64,000 nucleotides of DNA from CAZUDO01 sp964618895 (GTDB lineage Bacteria > Desulfobacterota > Binatia > DP-6), in the NCBI GenBank assembly GCA_964618895.1, contig CAZUDO010000085.1, forward strand, positions 1 through 64,000, given 5' to 3'. Made by a program: the position numbers and the translations under genes. Positions within the stretch are counted from its first letter, which is position 1, and each line of letters begins with the position of its first letter. Under the pieces are notes generated by a model, which saw only the letters and a program-made list of their open reading frames with translations, had not been told where the DNA came from and made no database searches. Shown here one piece after another: positions 25,395-33,325 of the stretch.

Positions 25395-25810
25395 TCCTCT
25401 ATTTCGACACGAGCGCTCTGGTGAAGCTCTACGTGCAGGAACCCGGGACCGCCGAGACGCGGGCCCGTCTCGAGGCCGCCCCGATGGTCGCATCCTCCCG
25501 TGTTGCGTACCCGGAGGCCCGGGCCGCGCTGGCGCGCCGGCAGCGCGAGGCTGGCATCACGCGCGGCGCACTCGCCCGTGCCGTCTCCGCCCTCGATCGC
25601 GATTTCGAGCGCTTCGTGGTGGTCGAGCTGTCCGCGAAGGTGGCCAGGCGAGCCGGAGAGGTCGCCGAGCGCCGAGCCCTGCGGGGATTTGATGCCATCC
25701 ATCTCGCGAGTGCCCTCGAAGTGGAGCAGCTCACGGGTTCCGCGGCAGGCTTCTGCTGCTTCGACGACCGCCTGCGCGAGGCTGCCTCTGCCGAGGGCCT
25801 GTCGGTCTGA
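25391..25810 (+). CDS. PIN-domain ribonuclease toxin with apparent CTG start
   Basis: The PIN fold needs the first strand LILYFDTSALVKLYVQEP with its catalytic Asp, and this begins at CTG 25391, which overlaps the antitoxin TGA as CTGA. Later acidic sites are in SRVAYPEARAAL and LRGFDAIHLASALEV, and CCFDDRLREAA closes the active site. Starting at the GTG 25421 would remove the first catalytic aspartate. So either CTG initiates here by coupling to the antitoxin, or the toxin is silenced by loss of its ATG. 139 residues, normal length. Confidence 0.75.
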   Translation: MILYFDTSALVKLYVQEPGTAETRARLEAAPMVASSRVAYPEARAALARRQREAGITRGALARAVSALDRDFERFVVVELSAKVARRAGEVAERRALRGFDAIHLASALEVEQLTGSAAGFCCFDDRLREAASAEGLSV

Positions 25811-25812
25811 TC

Positions 25813-25841
25813 ACCGGCAGGCGCCCGGGGCGCCTGCCGGT
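25813..25841 (+). terminator. Perfect hairpin after the PIN toxin gene
   Basis: A 13-base perfect stem (ACCGGCAGGCGCC and its complement) with a 3-base CGG loop starts three bases after the toxin stop. No T-run follows, as is common in very high-GC genomes. Confidence 0.6.
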
Positions 25842-25983
25842 CAGTCGCGCGATCGACCCCAGCGGATCGCCTTCGCCACCGTCTCGCCTGGTAGGCACAG
25901 GGAGCCTGCACCCTGACGAGCGCCACCTCGAGCGGCATGCGGGCTGCGGTTCGAATTGGTAGCGACAGCGTCCACTGTTTATG

Positions 25984-26090
25984 TCACGGAAACTCTCGCA
26001 ACAGCTTCGCCACGAGATCGCTCGTCACCACGGGGGATTGTCGGGCGGGCTTCAGGATCGGGAGTCCCGTTCGTGCGCTGGTCGACAGCC
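25984..26090 (-). pseudogene. VapB-type antitoxin C-terminal remnant
   Basis: The minus strand encodes RTGLPILKPARQSPVVTSDL followed by VAKLLREFP and TGA, matching the toxin-binding tail of VapB antitoxins (GLPVL...VVTNELVNRLRE). The N-terminal DNA-binding part is absent and the following PIN toxin is not readable. The rest of 25842-26147 shows nothing recognisable. Confidence 0.4.
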
Positions 26091-26147
26091 GTGGCGGCGG
26101 ACGCCGCTCGCGGCGTGGGGTCAACCGGTCGTGACCACCGTGGCTGC

Positions 26148-26948
26148 TCACCCGCTCGACTGCGCCATCTGCCGCATCATCGCGAGGAACGTGTCCGGGT
26201 CCTGCGTTTTCCCGAGCACGATCTCCTTCTGGTTGAAGCCGCCCGGCACCGCCTCGGGCACGTAGTGCTCGAAGCGGTCCGACTCGATGGCGGCGACGAT
26301 GCCGGCGGCGCAGTCCTCGGCCGACACGAACGGGCCCTGGTAGAGCGCCGGCACGTTGCCGGGTTTGGTCTCCCAGATCTCGGTCGCGATCGGCCCCGGC
26401 AGGACGAGCCGCACCTCCACCCCCGTGCCGGCAAGATCCATCGCCATCACCTCGCTCCAGCCGCAGAGGGCGAACTTGGCGGCGCAGTACGCCCCCTCGT
26501 GCACGATGCCGATACGGCCGCCCATACTGGAGACGTTGACGATCATGCCCGACCGCCGCGCCAGCATGCGCGGCAGGAGCGCCTGCCCCATGCGCACGGG
26601 GGAATGGAAGTTCACGTCCATCACGTGCGTGATGTCGGCGGCCGTGAGTCGGGGTACCGGCATGCGTTTGGGGATGGCGGCGTTGTTGATCAGCACGTCG
26701 AGCCCGCCGAAGGCGTCCCACGCTTCCAGCGCGATGGCCTCGGCGCGGGCGAGATCGCCCAGGTCGGCGGCCCACAGGCGGGAGCCGGGCGCGTGCCGGT
26801 GGCAGGCGGCCAGCACCTCCTCCAGCCGCTCCCGCCGTCGCGCCACGATGCCGACGGTGGCGCCCCGCGCCGCGAGCAGCGGGGCCAGGGCGGCGCCGAT
26901 GCCCGAGGACGCGCCGGTCACCAGGATATTCGTCCCAGAGATGTGCAT
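26148..26948 (-). CDS. Short-chain dehydrogenase/reductase
   Basis: A 266-residue classical SDR: ILVTGASSGIGAAL (cofactor loop), LDVLINNAAIPKR, IVNVSSMGG and catalytic YCAAK. It oxidises or reduces alcohol/ketone groups with NAD(P). The C-terminal EIVLGKTQDPDTFLAMMRQMA is unusual for the core family. Divergent from the amidohydrolase at 27024 with a 75-base shared upstream region. Confidence 0.88.
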   Translation of the reverse strand: MHISGTNILVTGASSGIGAALAPLLAARGATVGIVARRRERLEEVLAACHRHAPGSRLWAADLGDLARAEAIALEAWDAFGGLDVLINNAAIPKRMPVPRLTAADITHVMDVNFHSPVRMGQALLPRMLARRSGMIVNVSSMGGRIGIVHEGAYCAAKFALCGWSEVMAMDLAGTGVEVRLVLPGPIATEIWETKPGNVPALYQGPFVSAEDCAAGIVAAIESDRFEHYVPEAVPGGFNQKEIVLGKTQDPDTFLAMMRQMAQSSG

Positions 26949-27023
26949 GCCCCGCTCCTACTACGCGTCGGAGCGGATTGGGAGACTTGACGGGGTCACC
27001 GCGGGTCGAGTACGCCGCACGCC

Positions 27024-28091
27024 ATGCCCACCGAGTTCGTCGACTCCGACGCCCACGTCGTCGAGGGCCAGGCCCTCATCGGCGAGTGCCTGACGCGCTG
27101 GCCGGACGCATTCGCGTTCTCTCCCAAGGGCGAGCTGCTCACCGAGGGCCGCCGCTATCCCGAGCCCGAGGGCCCCGGCGCGGGCTGCCCGCCCGAGCAC
27201 GGCCTCAGCAAGGTGGACGGCATCAACCCGTGGACCCCCGCCGGCATGCTCGCCGACGCCGACCGCGACGGCATCGACGTCATGGTCTTCTACCCGAGCT
27301 TCGGCCTGCGTGCCCCCAGCATCGAGAACCGTACCATCGGGAACGGCTTCTGCGACCTCTACAACGCATGGGTCGCCGACTGGTGCCGGCAGGGCAACGG
27401 GCGCTTCCACGGCATCGCCGTCGTCCCGATCGCGTGGGTGGACGACGCCATCGCGACCCTCACGCGGGCGAAGGCGCTCGGCCTCGTCGGTGCCATGATC
27501 CCGCCGGCGCTGCCGGACCGGAACCTGGACCACCCCGACCTCGACCGCTTCTACGCCGCCGCCGTCGACCTCGACCTGCCGCTCGGCATCCACGGCGCGC
27601 CCGGTATCCATCTGCCCAAGATCGGCGTCGACCGCTTCAGCAACTACATCCAGGTGCACTGCATCAGCTTCCCGTTCGACCAGATGACGGCGATGACGGC
27701 GATGGTGTCGGGCGGCGTGTTCGACCGCCACCCGAAGCTGCGCGTCGCCTACCTGGAAGCCGGCGTGGGCTGGGTGCCGTACTTCGTCGACCGCATGCAC
27801 GAGCACTGGGAGAAGCGCGGCGACTGGATCCCGAACGGCTGGAAGCAGGACCCGCGCCGCTACATCGAGGCCGGCAACGTGTGGGTGAGCTGCGAATCCG
27901 AAGAGACCATCCTGCCGGCGGTGGCCGACGCGCTCGGCCCCGACTTCATCATGTACGCCAGCGACTACCCGCACTGGGACAGCGACTGGCCGGAGAGCAC
28001 CGGGCCGCTGCGGACACGGACCGATCTGCGGGACGACGTGCGCGCCAAGATCGCCGGCGCGAACGCGCGCCGCTTCTACAAGCTCGGGTGA
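27024..28091 (+). CDS. Amidohydrolase family 2 protein (ACMSD-like)
   Basis: A 355-residue metal-dependent hydrolase/decarboxylase of the amidohydrolase_2 group. FVDSDAHVVEG carries the first His site (DAH instead of HxH), YAAAVDLDLPLGIHGAPG the middle His, and MYASDYPHWDSDWPES the late Asp/His. Relatives act on aromatic or steroid ring-cleavage intermediates. It is followed with a GTGA overlap by an F420-type LLM oxidoreductase, so both probably serve one pathway. Confidence 0.85.
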   Translation: MPTEFVDSDAHVVEGQALIGECLTRWPDAFAFSPKGELLTEGRRYPEPEGPGAGCPPEHGLSKVDGINPWTPAGMLADADRDGIDVMVFYPSFGLRAPSIENRTIGNGFCDLYNAWVADWCRQGNGRFHGIAVVPIAWVDDAIATLTRAKALGLVGAMIPPALPDRNLDHPDLDRFYAAAVDLDLPLGIHGAPGIHLPKIGVDRFSNYIQVHCISFPFDQMTAMTAMVSGGVFDRHPKLRVAYLEAGVGWVPYFVDRMHEHWEKRGDWIPNGWKQDPRRYIEAGNVWVSCESEETILPAVADALGPDFIMYASDYPHWDSDWPESTGPLRTRTDLRDDVRAKIAGANARRFYKLG

Positions 28092-28942
28092 AGATCGGCG
28101 TCCCGCTCTTCCGTCTGCGGCACGAGCAGATGGCTCCGGTGGCGCGCCGCGCCGAGGCGCTCGGGTTCGAGTCGGTGTGGATGCCGGAGCACCTGGTGTT
28201 CCCGGTGCGCATCGAGAGCCGCTATCCATACAGCGCCGATGGCGTGCCGCCGATCGTGCCGGAGAGCCCGCTCCTGGATCCCCTCATGATCCTGACCGGG
28301 CTGGCCGCCGTCACCAGCCGCCTCCGGCTGGGGACCAACGTCTACGTCCTCCCGCTCCGCCATCCGCTGGTCACCGCGCGCCTCGCGGTCACGCTCGACG
28401 TGCTCTCGGGCGGGCGCTTCACCTTCGGCGTGGGCGTGGGCTGGCTCGAGGAGGAATTCCGCGCGGTCGGCGTCGATTTTCGCACCCGCGGCGCCCGGGC
28501 ACGCGAGTGCGTGCGCGCCATGCGCGAGCTGTGGACGGCGTCCGAGCCGACCTTCCAGGGCAAGTTCTTCGCCTTCGGGCCGGTCAAGTTCGAGCCCAAG
28601 CCCGTGCAGCGGCCGCAGTTGCCGGTGGTGTTCGGCGGCGAGAGCGACACCGCGCTGAAACGCGCGGCCGCCGTCGGCGACGGCTGGTACGGCGTCGGCC
28701 ACACGCCGGAGACGGCGGCCGTGCAGGTGACGAAGCTGCGCGCGCTGCTGGCGGAGGCCGGGCGGGCCGCTGCGCCGTTCGAGTACACCGTGAGTCACTC
28801 CGGCGGCGCCCTCACGCGCGACGACGTGCGCCGCTACCAGGACGCGGGCGTCGAGCGCGTCGTGGTGCTGCCGTGGCGGCGCGGGCGCGAGGCCGAGGAG
28901 GCGCTCGGGCGGCTGGCGGATGGCGTCCTCGCGGAGCCGTAG
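28088..28942 (+). CDS. LLM-class F420-dependent oxidoreductase
   Basis: A 284-residue luciferase-like TIM-barrel protein starting at GTG 28088 (KIGVPLFRLRHEQMAPVARRAEALGFES). VWMPEHLVFP, RLRLGTNVYVLPLRHP, GRFTFGVGVGWLEEEF and PKPVQRPQLPVVFGG are hallmarks of the TIGR03619-type F420-dependent branch. Four-base overlap with the amidohydrolase upstream and 23-base overlap with the next gene indicate one operon. Confidence 0.88.
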   Translation: MKIGVPLFRLRHEQMAPVARRAEALGFESVWMPEHLVFPVRIESRYPYSADGVPPIVPESPLLDPLMILTGLAAVTSRLRLGTNVYVLPLRHPLVTARLAVTLDVLSGGRFTFGVGVGWLEEEFRAVGVDFRTRGARARECVRAMRELWTASEPTFQGKFFAFGPVKFEPKPVQRPQLPVVFGGESDTALKRAAAVGDGWYGVGHTPETAAVQVTKLRALLAEAGRAAAPFEYTVSHSGGALTRDDVRRYQDAGVERVVVLPWRRGREAEEALGRLADGVLAEP

Positions 28943-30947
28943 CGCGCCGCGGTCGGGGGGGCGCGTTCCGCCCCACGCGCTGGTGCTGGGCGCCGTCATC
29001 CTCGCCGTCGTCCTGGCGTACGCGAACTCGCTCCAGGCCGATTTCGTGCTCGACAGCCGGGCGCTCATCCTGGAGAACCCGGTGCTGCGCCAGGCGACGG
29101 CGGACAACGTCGCGTTTCTTCTGACACACGACTACTGGCAGCCGTTCGCCAGCGGCGGGCTCTACCGGCCGCTCACGACGCTGTCGTACCTGGTCAACTA
29201 CGCCGTGCTCGGCCACGGCAATCGGCCGGCGGGTTATCACGCCGTGAACCTGCTGCTGCACGTCGGCAACGTGGGCCTGGTGTACGCGCTGCTTGTGTCG
29301 CTCGGGGGGAGCGTATTGGTGGCGGGGGTCGCGGCCGCCCTGTTCGGCTTGCATCCGGTGACGACGGAAGCGGTCACCAACATCATCGGGCGGGCGGATG
29401 TGCTGGCCGCACTCGGCGTGCTGGGTGGCCTCCTGTGTCACCGGCGCGGGTGGCACGTCGGGCTTGTCGTGTGCGCGCTGGTCGCCTGCTTCAGCAAGGA
29501 GAACGGGGTCGTCCTGCTAGCGGCGGTGGTGGCACACGACTTCGTGCTGGGCGCGCCCCGCGCCTGGCGGCGGTACCTGCTCGTCGGGTGTGTTGTCGCC
29601 GCAGCGCTCGTCGCCCGGATGGCGGTGCAACGGGCGGGGTTGCCGCCGGCACCGCTCCTGGCCGTCGACAACCCGCTCGCCGACGCTGGATTCGTGGCCG
29701 GGCGCCTCACGGCCGTGAAGGTGCTCGGGCACCAGCTGGCACTACTCGTCTGGCCGGCACGGCTCAGTGCCGACTACTCGTACGATCAGATCCCGATCGT
29801 GCACTGGCCGCCAGGCGGGTGGGACGACTGGCAGCTCGGGTTCGCCGTGGCGGCGTTGGCGGCACTCGCCGGCGTGATGTTCCGCATGTGGCGCCGGCAG
29901 CCGGCGGTGTCCTTCCTCCTGGTGTTCGCGGCGCTGGCGGCGCTCCCCACCGCCAACCTGTTGCTCCTGATCGGCAGTATCATGGGCGAGCGCTTCCTCT
30001 ACCTGCCGCTGGCGGGTCTCGCGGGTGTGGTCGCGTTCGGCGTCGGGTGGGCGTACGAGCGGGCGGGTCCGCGCTGGGGAGTGGTGGCGGCGGTCGTCGG
30101 GATGGTGCTCGTCGCCTGCGGCCTGCGCACCGTGATACGCAACCGCGATTGGTCCGACGAGCGCGGTTTGTGGGCTCGCACCGTCCAGGCGGCGCCGCGC
30201 AGCGCCAAGGCGCGCAAGGCGCATGCGGCGGCCATGCTTGCCGGCGGCGCGGGGATCGACGCCGTCGTCGCGGAGGGGGAGCGCGCGCTTGCCATCCGGC
30301 CCGATTACCAGCTCGCGCTCGTGGACGTGGGCGGGTACTACGTGCTCGAGGGCGATGCGCTCGGCGCTGGCAGCGCGGCGGCACGGCCCTGGTACGAGAA
30401 GAGCGTGGCCATGCTCGAGCGGGCCCGTGCGCAGGACCTGGCCGACAACCGCGCCTTCCGGGACCGGCTGCTGGCATGGGGGCGGGACCCGGAGAGCACC
30501 CCTGATCTCGGCATGCCGCTCCTCTACAACAACCTGTCGATCGCCTACGGCCGCCTGGGCCGGTACGACGCCGCGCTGGAGACGTATCGCTACCTCCGCC
30601 GCCTGGACCCGTGGCGGCTCGACCATTACCTGGACATCGCCGCCATGCAGGCGCAGCTGGGACAGACCGAGGACGCGGCGATCACCACTCTGCAGGCGCT
30701 CGCACTCGCACCCGCGCAGCGCGAGGTGCACGCACGGCTAGTCGAGCTCTACCGCGTGCTCGACCCGGGCGGGGGTGCCGTGATCGTCGACGCCCCGGGG
30801 CGCGGGCACGTCGATCTGGAGGTGCCGCTGGTGCGCCGGCATCGCTGTCGCGCCGCCGAGGCGCTAGTGCAGGTGTTCGCGGACGGAAAGGCGCCCGACG
30901 GCGTGGCACAGGCGCGGCGATGGGTCGCGGAGCGTTGCCGCCCGTGA
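28920..30947 (+). CDS. TMTC-like membrane protein with TPR repeats
   Basis: A 675-residue protein. About ten transmembrane helices (VLGAVILAVVLAYANSLQADF onward) include YRPLTTLSYLVNYAVLGHGN and FGLHPVTTEAVTNIIGRADV, hallmarks of the TMTC/DUF1736 glycosyltransferase-like family. After residue 420 come TPR-type helices (LYNNLSIAYGRLGRYDAALE, DIAAMQAQLGQTEDAA). Eukaryotic TMTCs are O-mannosyltransferases; the bacterial role is unknown. The start overlaps the LLM gene by 23 bases. Confidence 0.8.
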   Translation: MASSRSRSAPRSGGRVPPHALVLGAVILAVVLAYANSLQADFVLDSRALILENPVLRQATADNVAFLLTHDYWQPFASGGLYRPLTTLSYLVNYAVLGHGNRPAGYHAVNLLLHVGNVGLVYALLVSLGGSVLVAGVAAALFGLHPVTTEAVTNIIGRADVLAALGVLGGLLCHRRGWHVGLVVCALVACFSKENGVVLLAAVVAHDFVLGAPRAWRRYLLVGCVVAAALVARMAVQRAGLPPAPLLAVDNPLADAGFVAGRLTAVKVLGHQLALLVWPARLSADYSYDQIPIVHWPPGGWDDWQLGFAVAALAALAGVMFRMWRRQPAVSFLLVFAALAALPTANLLLLIGSIMGERFLYLPLAGLAGVVAFGVGWAYERAGPRWGVVAAVVGMVLVACGLRTVIRNRDWSDERGLWARTVQAAPRSAKARKAHAAAMLAGGAGIDAVVAEGERALAIRPDYQLALVDVGGYYVLEGDALGAGSAAARPWYEKSVAMLERARAQDLADNRAFRDRLLAWGRDPESTPDLGMPLLYNNLSIAYGRLGRYDAALETYRYLRRLDPWRLDHYLDIAAMQAQLGQTEDAAITTLQALALAPAQREVHARLVELYRVLDPGGGAVIVDAPGRGHVDLEVPLVRRHRCRAAEALVQVFADGKAPDGVAQARRWVAERCRP

Positions 30948-31013
30948 GGGCGACGCGCCGGGCTCACCCCTGCCACTCGAGCGGCCGCCGCGGGTCGCCT
31001 GTTTGACGGTGTC

Positions 31014-31041
31014 GTCGTCATTTGTCATGTCATATGACGAC
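31014..31041 (+). promoter_or_regulatory. Inverted repeat overlapping the AAA_14 gene start
   Basis: GTCGTCAT (31014-31021) and ATGACGAC (31034-31041) form an inverted repeat with a 12-base gap, and GTCATATGAC (31029-31038) is itself a perfect palindrome containing the ATG. TTGACG lies at 31003-31008. Likely operator or translational control site. Confidence 0.45.
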
Positions 31042-32197
31042 AGACATGGCGTCTCTCGATCCGCCCAGTATCCCCCGGGTGCTCGACCTGGCCGGGCTGC
31101 TCGCGAAGAAGTCGCATTTTCTCTTCGGTCCGCGCCAGACGGGCAAGACGTTCCTGGTGCAAGCGGCGCTGCCCGGCGTGCGCGTCTACGACCTGCTCGA
31201 CTCCTCGGTGTACCTGGCGCTCAGCCAGCATCCCGGACGCATCGCCGAAGAGCTTGGACCGCGCGATACGGTGGTCGTGATCGACGAGGTGCAGCGTATC
31301 CCGGGTCTCCTGCACGAGGTGCAGCGACTCATCGAGCGCCGTCGGGTGCGCTTCCTGCTCACCGGGTCGAGCGCGCGGAAACTGCGCCGCGGCGGTGTGA
31401 ACCTGCTCGGGGGCCGGGCGCGCACGCGTCATCTGCATCCGCTCAGTTGGCGCGAGCTGGGTCCGCGCTTCGACCTCGCTCGGGTCGCCGAGCGCGGCCT
31501 GCTGCCCTCGGTCTACTTCTCCGACGACCCGCGCAGTGACCTGAAGGCGTACGCCGGCGACTATCTCCAGCAGGAGATCGTCGCCGAGGGCGCCGCGCGC
31601 AACGTGCCCGCCTTCAGCCGCTTTCTCCGCGTGGCTGCGCTGTGCAACGCCACCCTCGTCAACTTCAGCAAGGTCGCCAACGATGCGCAGGTGAAACGCA
31701 CGACGGTGTACGAGTACTTCGCGATCCTGGTCGACACGCTCGTCCTGCACGAGCTACCGGCCTGGCGCCTGTCGCGCAAGCGCAAGCCTCTCGCCTCGTC
31801 CAAGTACTACTTCTTCGACGTCGGGGTCGTGGGAGAGCTGCAGGGGCGCCCGTTCCGGATCGGGACCCCCGAGTTCGGGCAGGCGTTCGAGACCTGGCTC
31901 TTCCACGAGCTGGTGTGCCATCGCGACTATGTGTCGGGTGAGCCGTTGCACTTCTGGCGCACGACGTCGCACTTCGAGGTGGACTTCATCATCGGCGACC
32001 ATACGGCCGTCGAGGTCAAGGCGACCGAGCACGTGTCGGCGAAAGACCTTCGCGGACTGCGTGCCCTGGCCGAGGAGAAGGCGCTGCGCCGCTATCTGTG
32101 CGTCAGCTTGGAGCGCCGGCGCCGTGTGGTAGACGGGGTCGTGATTCTCCCGTACGCGGAGTTTCTCGAGCGACTGTGGGCTGGTGAATGGCGCTGA
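31034..32197 (+). CDS. AAA_14/DUF4143 ATPase
   Basis: A 387-residue protein: Walker A GPRQTGKTFLV, Walker B VVVIDEVQRIP, sensor LLTGSSARKL, then the DUF4143 nuclease-like domain (FEVDFIIGDHTAVEVKATEHV carries a D...EVK restriction-nuclease-like motif). Such stand-alone proteins are abundant in archaea and bacteria, are often horizontally mobile and of unknown role. Starts at ATG 31034, 31046 and TTG 31022 are possible. No antitoxin partner is visible. Confidence 0.85.
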   Translation: MTTDMASLDPPSIPRVLDLAGLLAKKSHFLFGPRQTGKTFLVQAALPGVRVYDLLDSSVYLALSQHPGRIAEELGPRDTVVVIDEVQRIPGLLHEVQRLIERRRVRFLLTGSSARKLRRGGVNLLGGRARTRHLHPLSWRELGPRFDLARVAERGLLPSVYFSDDPRSDLKAYAGDYLQQEIVAEGAARNVPAFSRFLRVAALCNATLVNFSKVANDAQVKRTTVYEYFAILVDTLVLHELPAWRLSRKRKPLASSKYYFFDVGVVGELQGRPFRIGTPEFGQAFETWLFHELVCHRDYVSGEPLHFWRTTSHFEVDFIIGDHTAVEVKATEHVSAKDLRGLRALAEEKALRRYLCVSLERRRRVVDGVVILPYAEFLERLWAGEWR

Positions 32198-32203
32198 GGG
32201 CGT

Positions 32204-33025
32204 TCAACCCCCCGCTCCCATCAGCTTGAACGCTCGCACGGCGTTGTCGCGCAGGAACTTCCGCCGCACCGCGTCCGGCAGCTGGCAGTGCTCGTCGACC
32301 TGCCCGAGCGGACGCGCGACCGGCAGGAGCGGCCAGTCCGACGCGAACAGGCACTTGTCCTGCCCGAACGTCCGCATGAAGTGCATGAAGGCTTCGGGAA
32401 AGTGCTTCGGGATGTGCGCCGAGGTGTCGATCCACACGTTCGCGTGCTTCCAGGCCACCGCGATGGCCTCCTCCGTCCACGGCCAGCCGATGTGCCCGCC
32501 GACGATGCGCAGCTCCGGGAAGTCGAGCGCCACCTGGTCCAGGTAGATGGGCCGCCCCACCTCGGACGGATAGAGCGGGCCGGTCTGCCCGATCTGGGTG
32601 GTGAAGGTGATGTCGAGCTCCACGCACTTGGCGTAGATCGGGTAGTACATCCGGTCGGTCGGCGGCTTGCCCCACAGGAACGGCTCGATCTTGACCGCCT
32701 TGAAGCCGTACTCGCGCACGCATGTCTCGATGGTGCGGAGACACGTCATGATGTTGGTCGGGTTCGGGCACACGATGCCGAAGAAGCGCTCGGGCCAGCG
32801 GCGGCAGGTCTCGATCACCCACGGAATGTCCTCGCCGCAGAGCCCGGCCAGGGCGACGCCGGCGGCGTCCATCTCGGCGACCAGGTCTTCCGGGCGGGTC
32901 CCGTCGCGGAGCCAGTCGAGCTGCCCGTAGCGCGCGAAGATGTGCTCACCGGCGGGATTGCGATCGGCGGGGAGGGGGCGGAGCAGGTTCACCCACGCGT
33001 CGATCATCCAGGGGGCGTCGGGCAT
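32204..33025 (-). CDS. Amidohydrolase family 2 protein
   Basis: A 273-residue TIM-barrel hydrolase/decarboxylase. MIDAWVNLL replaces the usual DxHxH first strand, VKIEPFLW holds a central lysine region, IVGGHIGWPWTEEAIAVA the metal/His site, and CLFASDWPLLP the final Asp. Loss of the first HxH suggests a different metal use. It is convergent with the AAA_14 gene (6-base gap). Confidence 0.82.
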   Translation of the reverse strand: MPDAPWMIDAWVNLLRPLPADRNPAGEHIFARYGQLDWLRDGTRPEDLVAEMDAAGVALAGLCGEDIPWVIETCRRWPERFFGIVCPNPTNIMTCLRTIETCVREYGFKAVKIEPFLWGKPPTDRMYYPIYAKCVELDITFTTQIGQTGPLYPSEVGRPIYLDQVALDFPELRIVGGHIGWPWTEEAIAVAWKHANVWIDTSAHIPKHFPEAFMHFMRTFGQDKCLFASDWPLLPVARPLGQVDEHCQLPDAVRRKFLRDNAVRAFKLMGAGG

Positions 33026-33325
33026 GGGGGGGCTATAGCACGGACGGGCGGCCTGGGGTGCTGGGCACGGTCTACGAGCCGGGAGCGCCCCGAGAGCGAT
33101 CACCCGATCCGAGACCAGGGACGGAGTTCAGCCCACCACGAACGAGTCGTGCTCCGTCGTCCCGCTCGGGTGCGGCGGTAGGCGGGACGCTCCAATCGAT
33201 CATTCGACAATCCGGAATGCCCCGGTCACTCTTCGAGGGTTGACCGTCAGCGAAGCCCCGGGGTCGGCCGCGACTCCTTGGGGCGGCCTTGTCAGCCCTG
33301 CCGCCTCCGGACCATAACGCCCCCC
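33026..33325. other. 300-base intergenic stretch
   Basis: Divergent upstream region between the amidohydrolase and hyuB. No gene family, repeat or strong hairpin seen. HyuA, the usual partner of the next gene, is not here. Confidence 0.5.
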
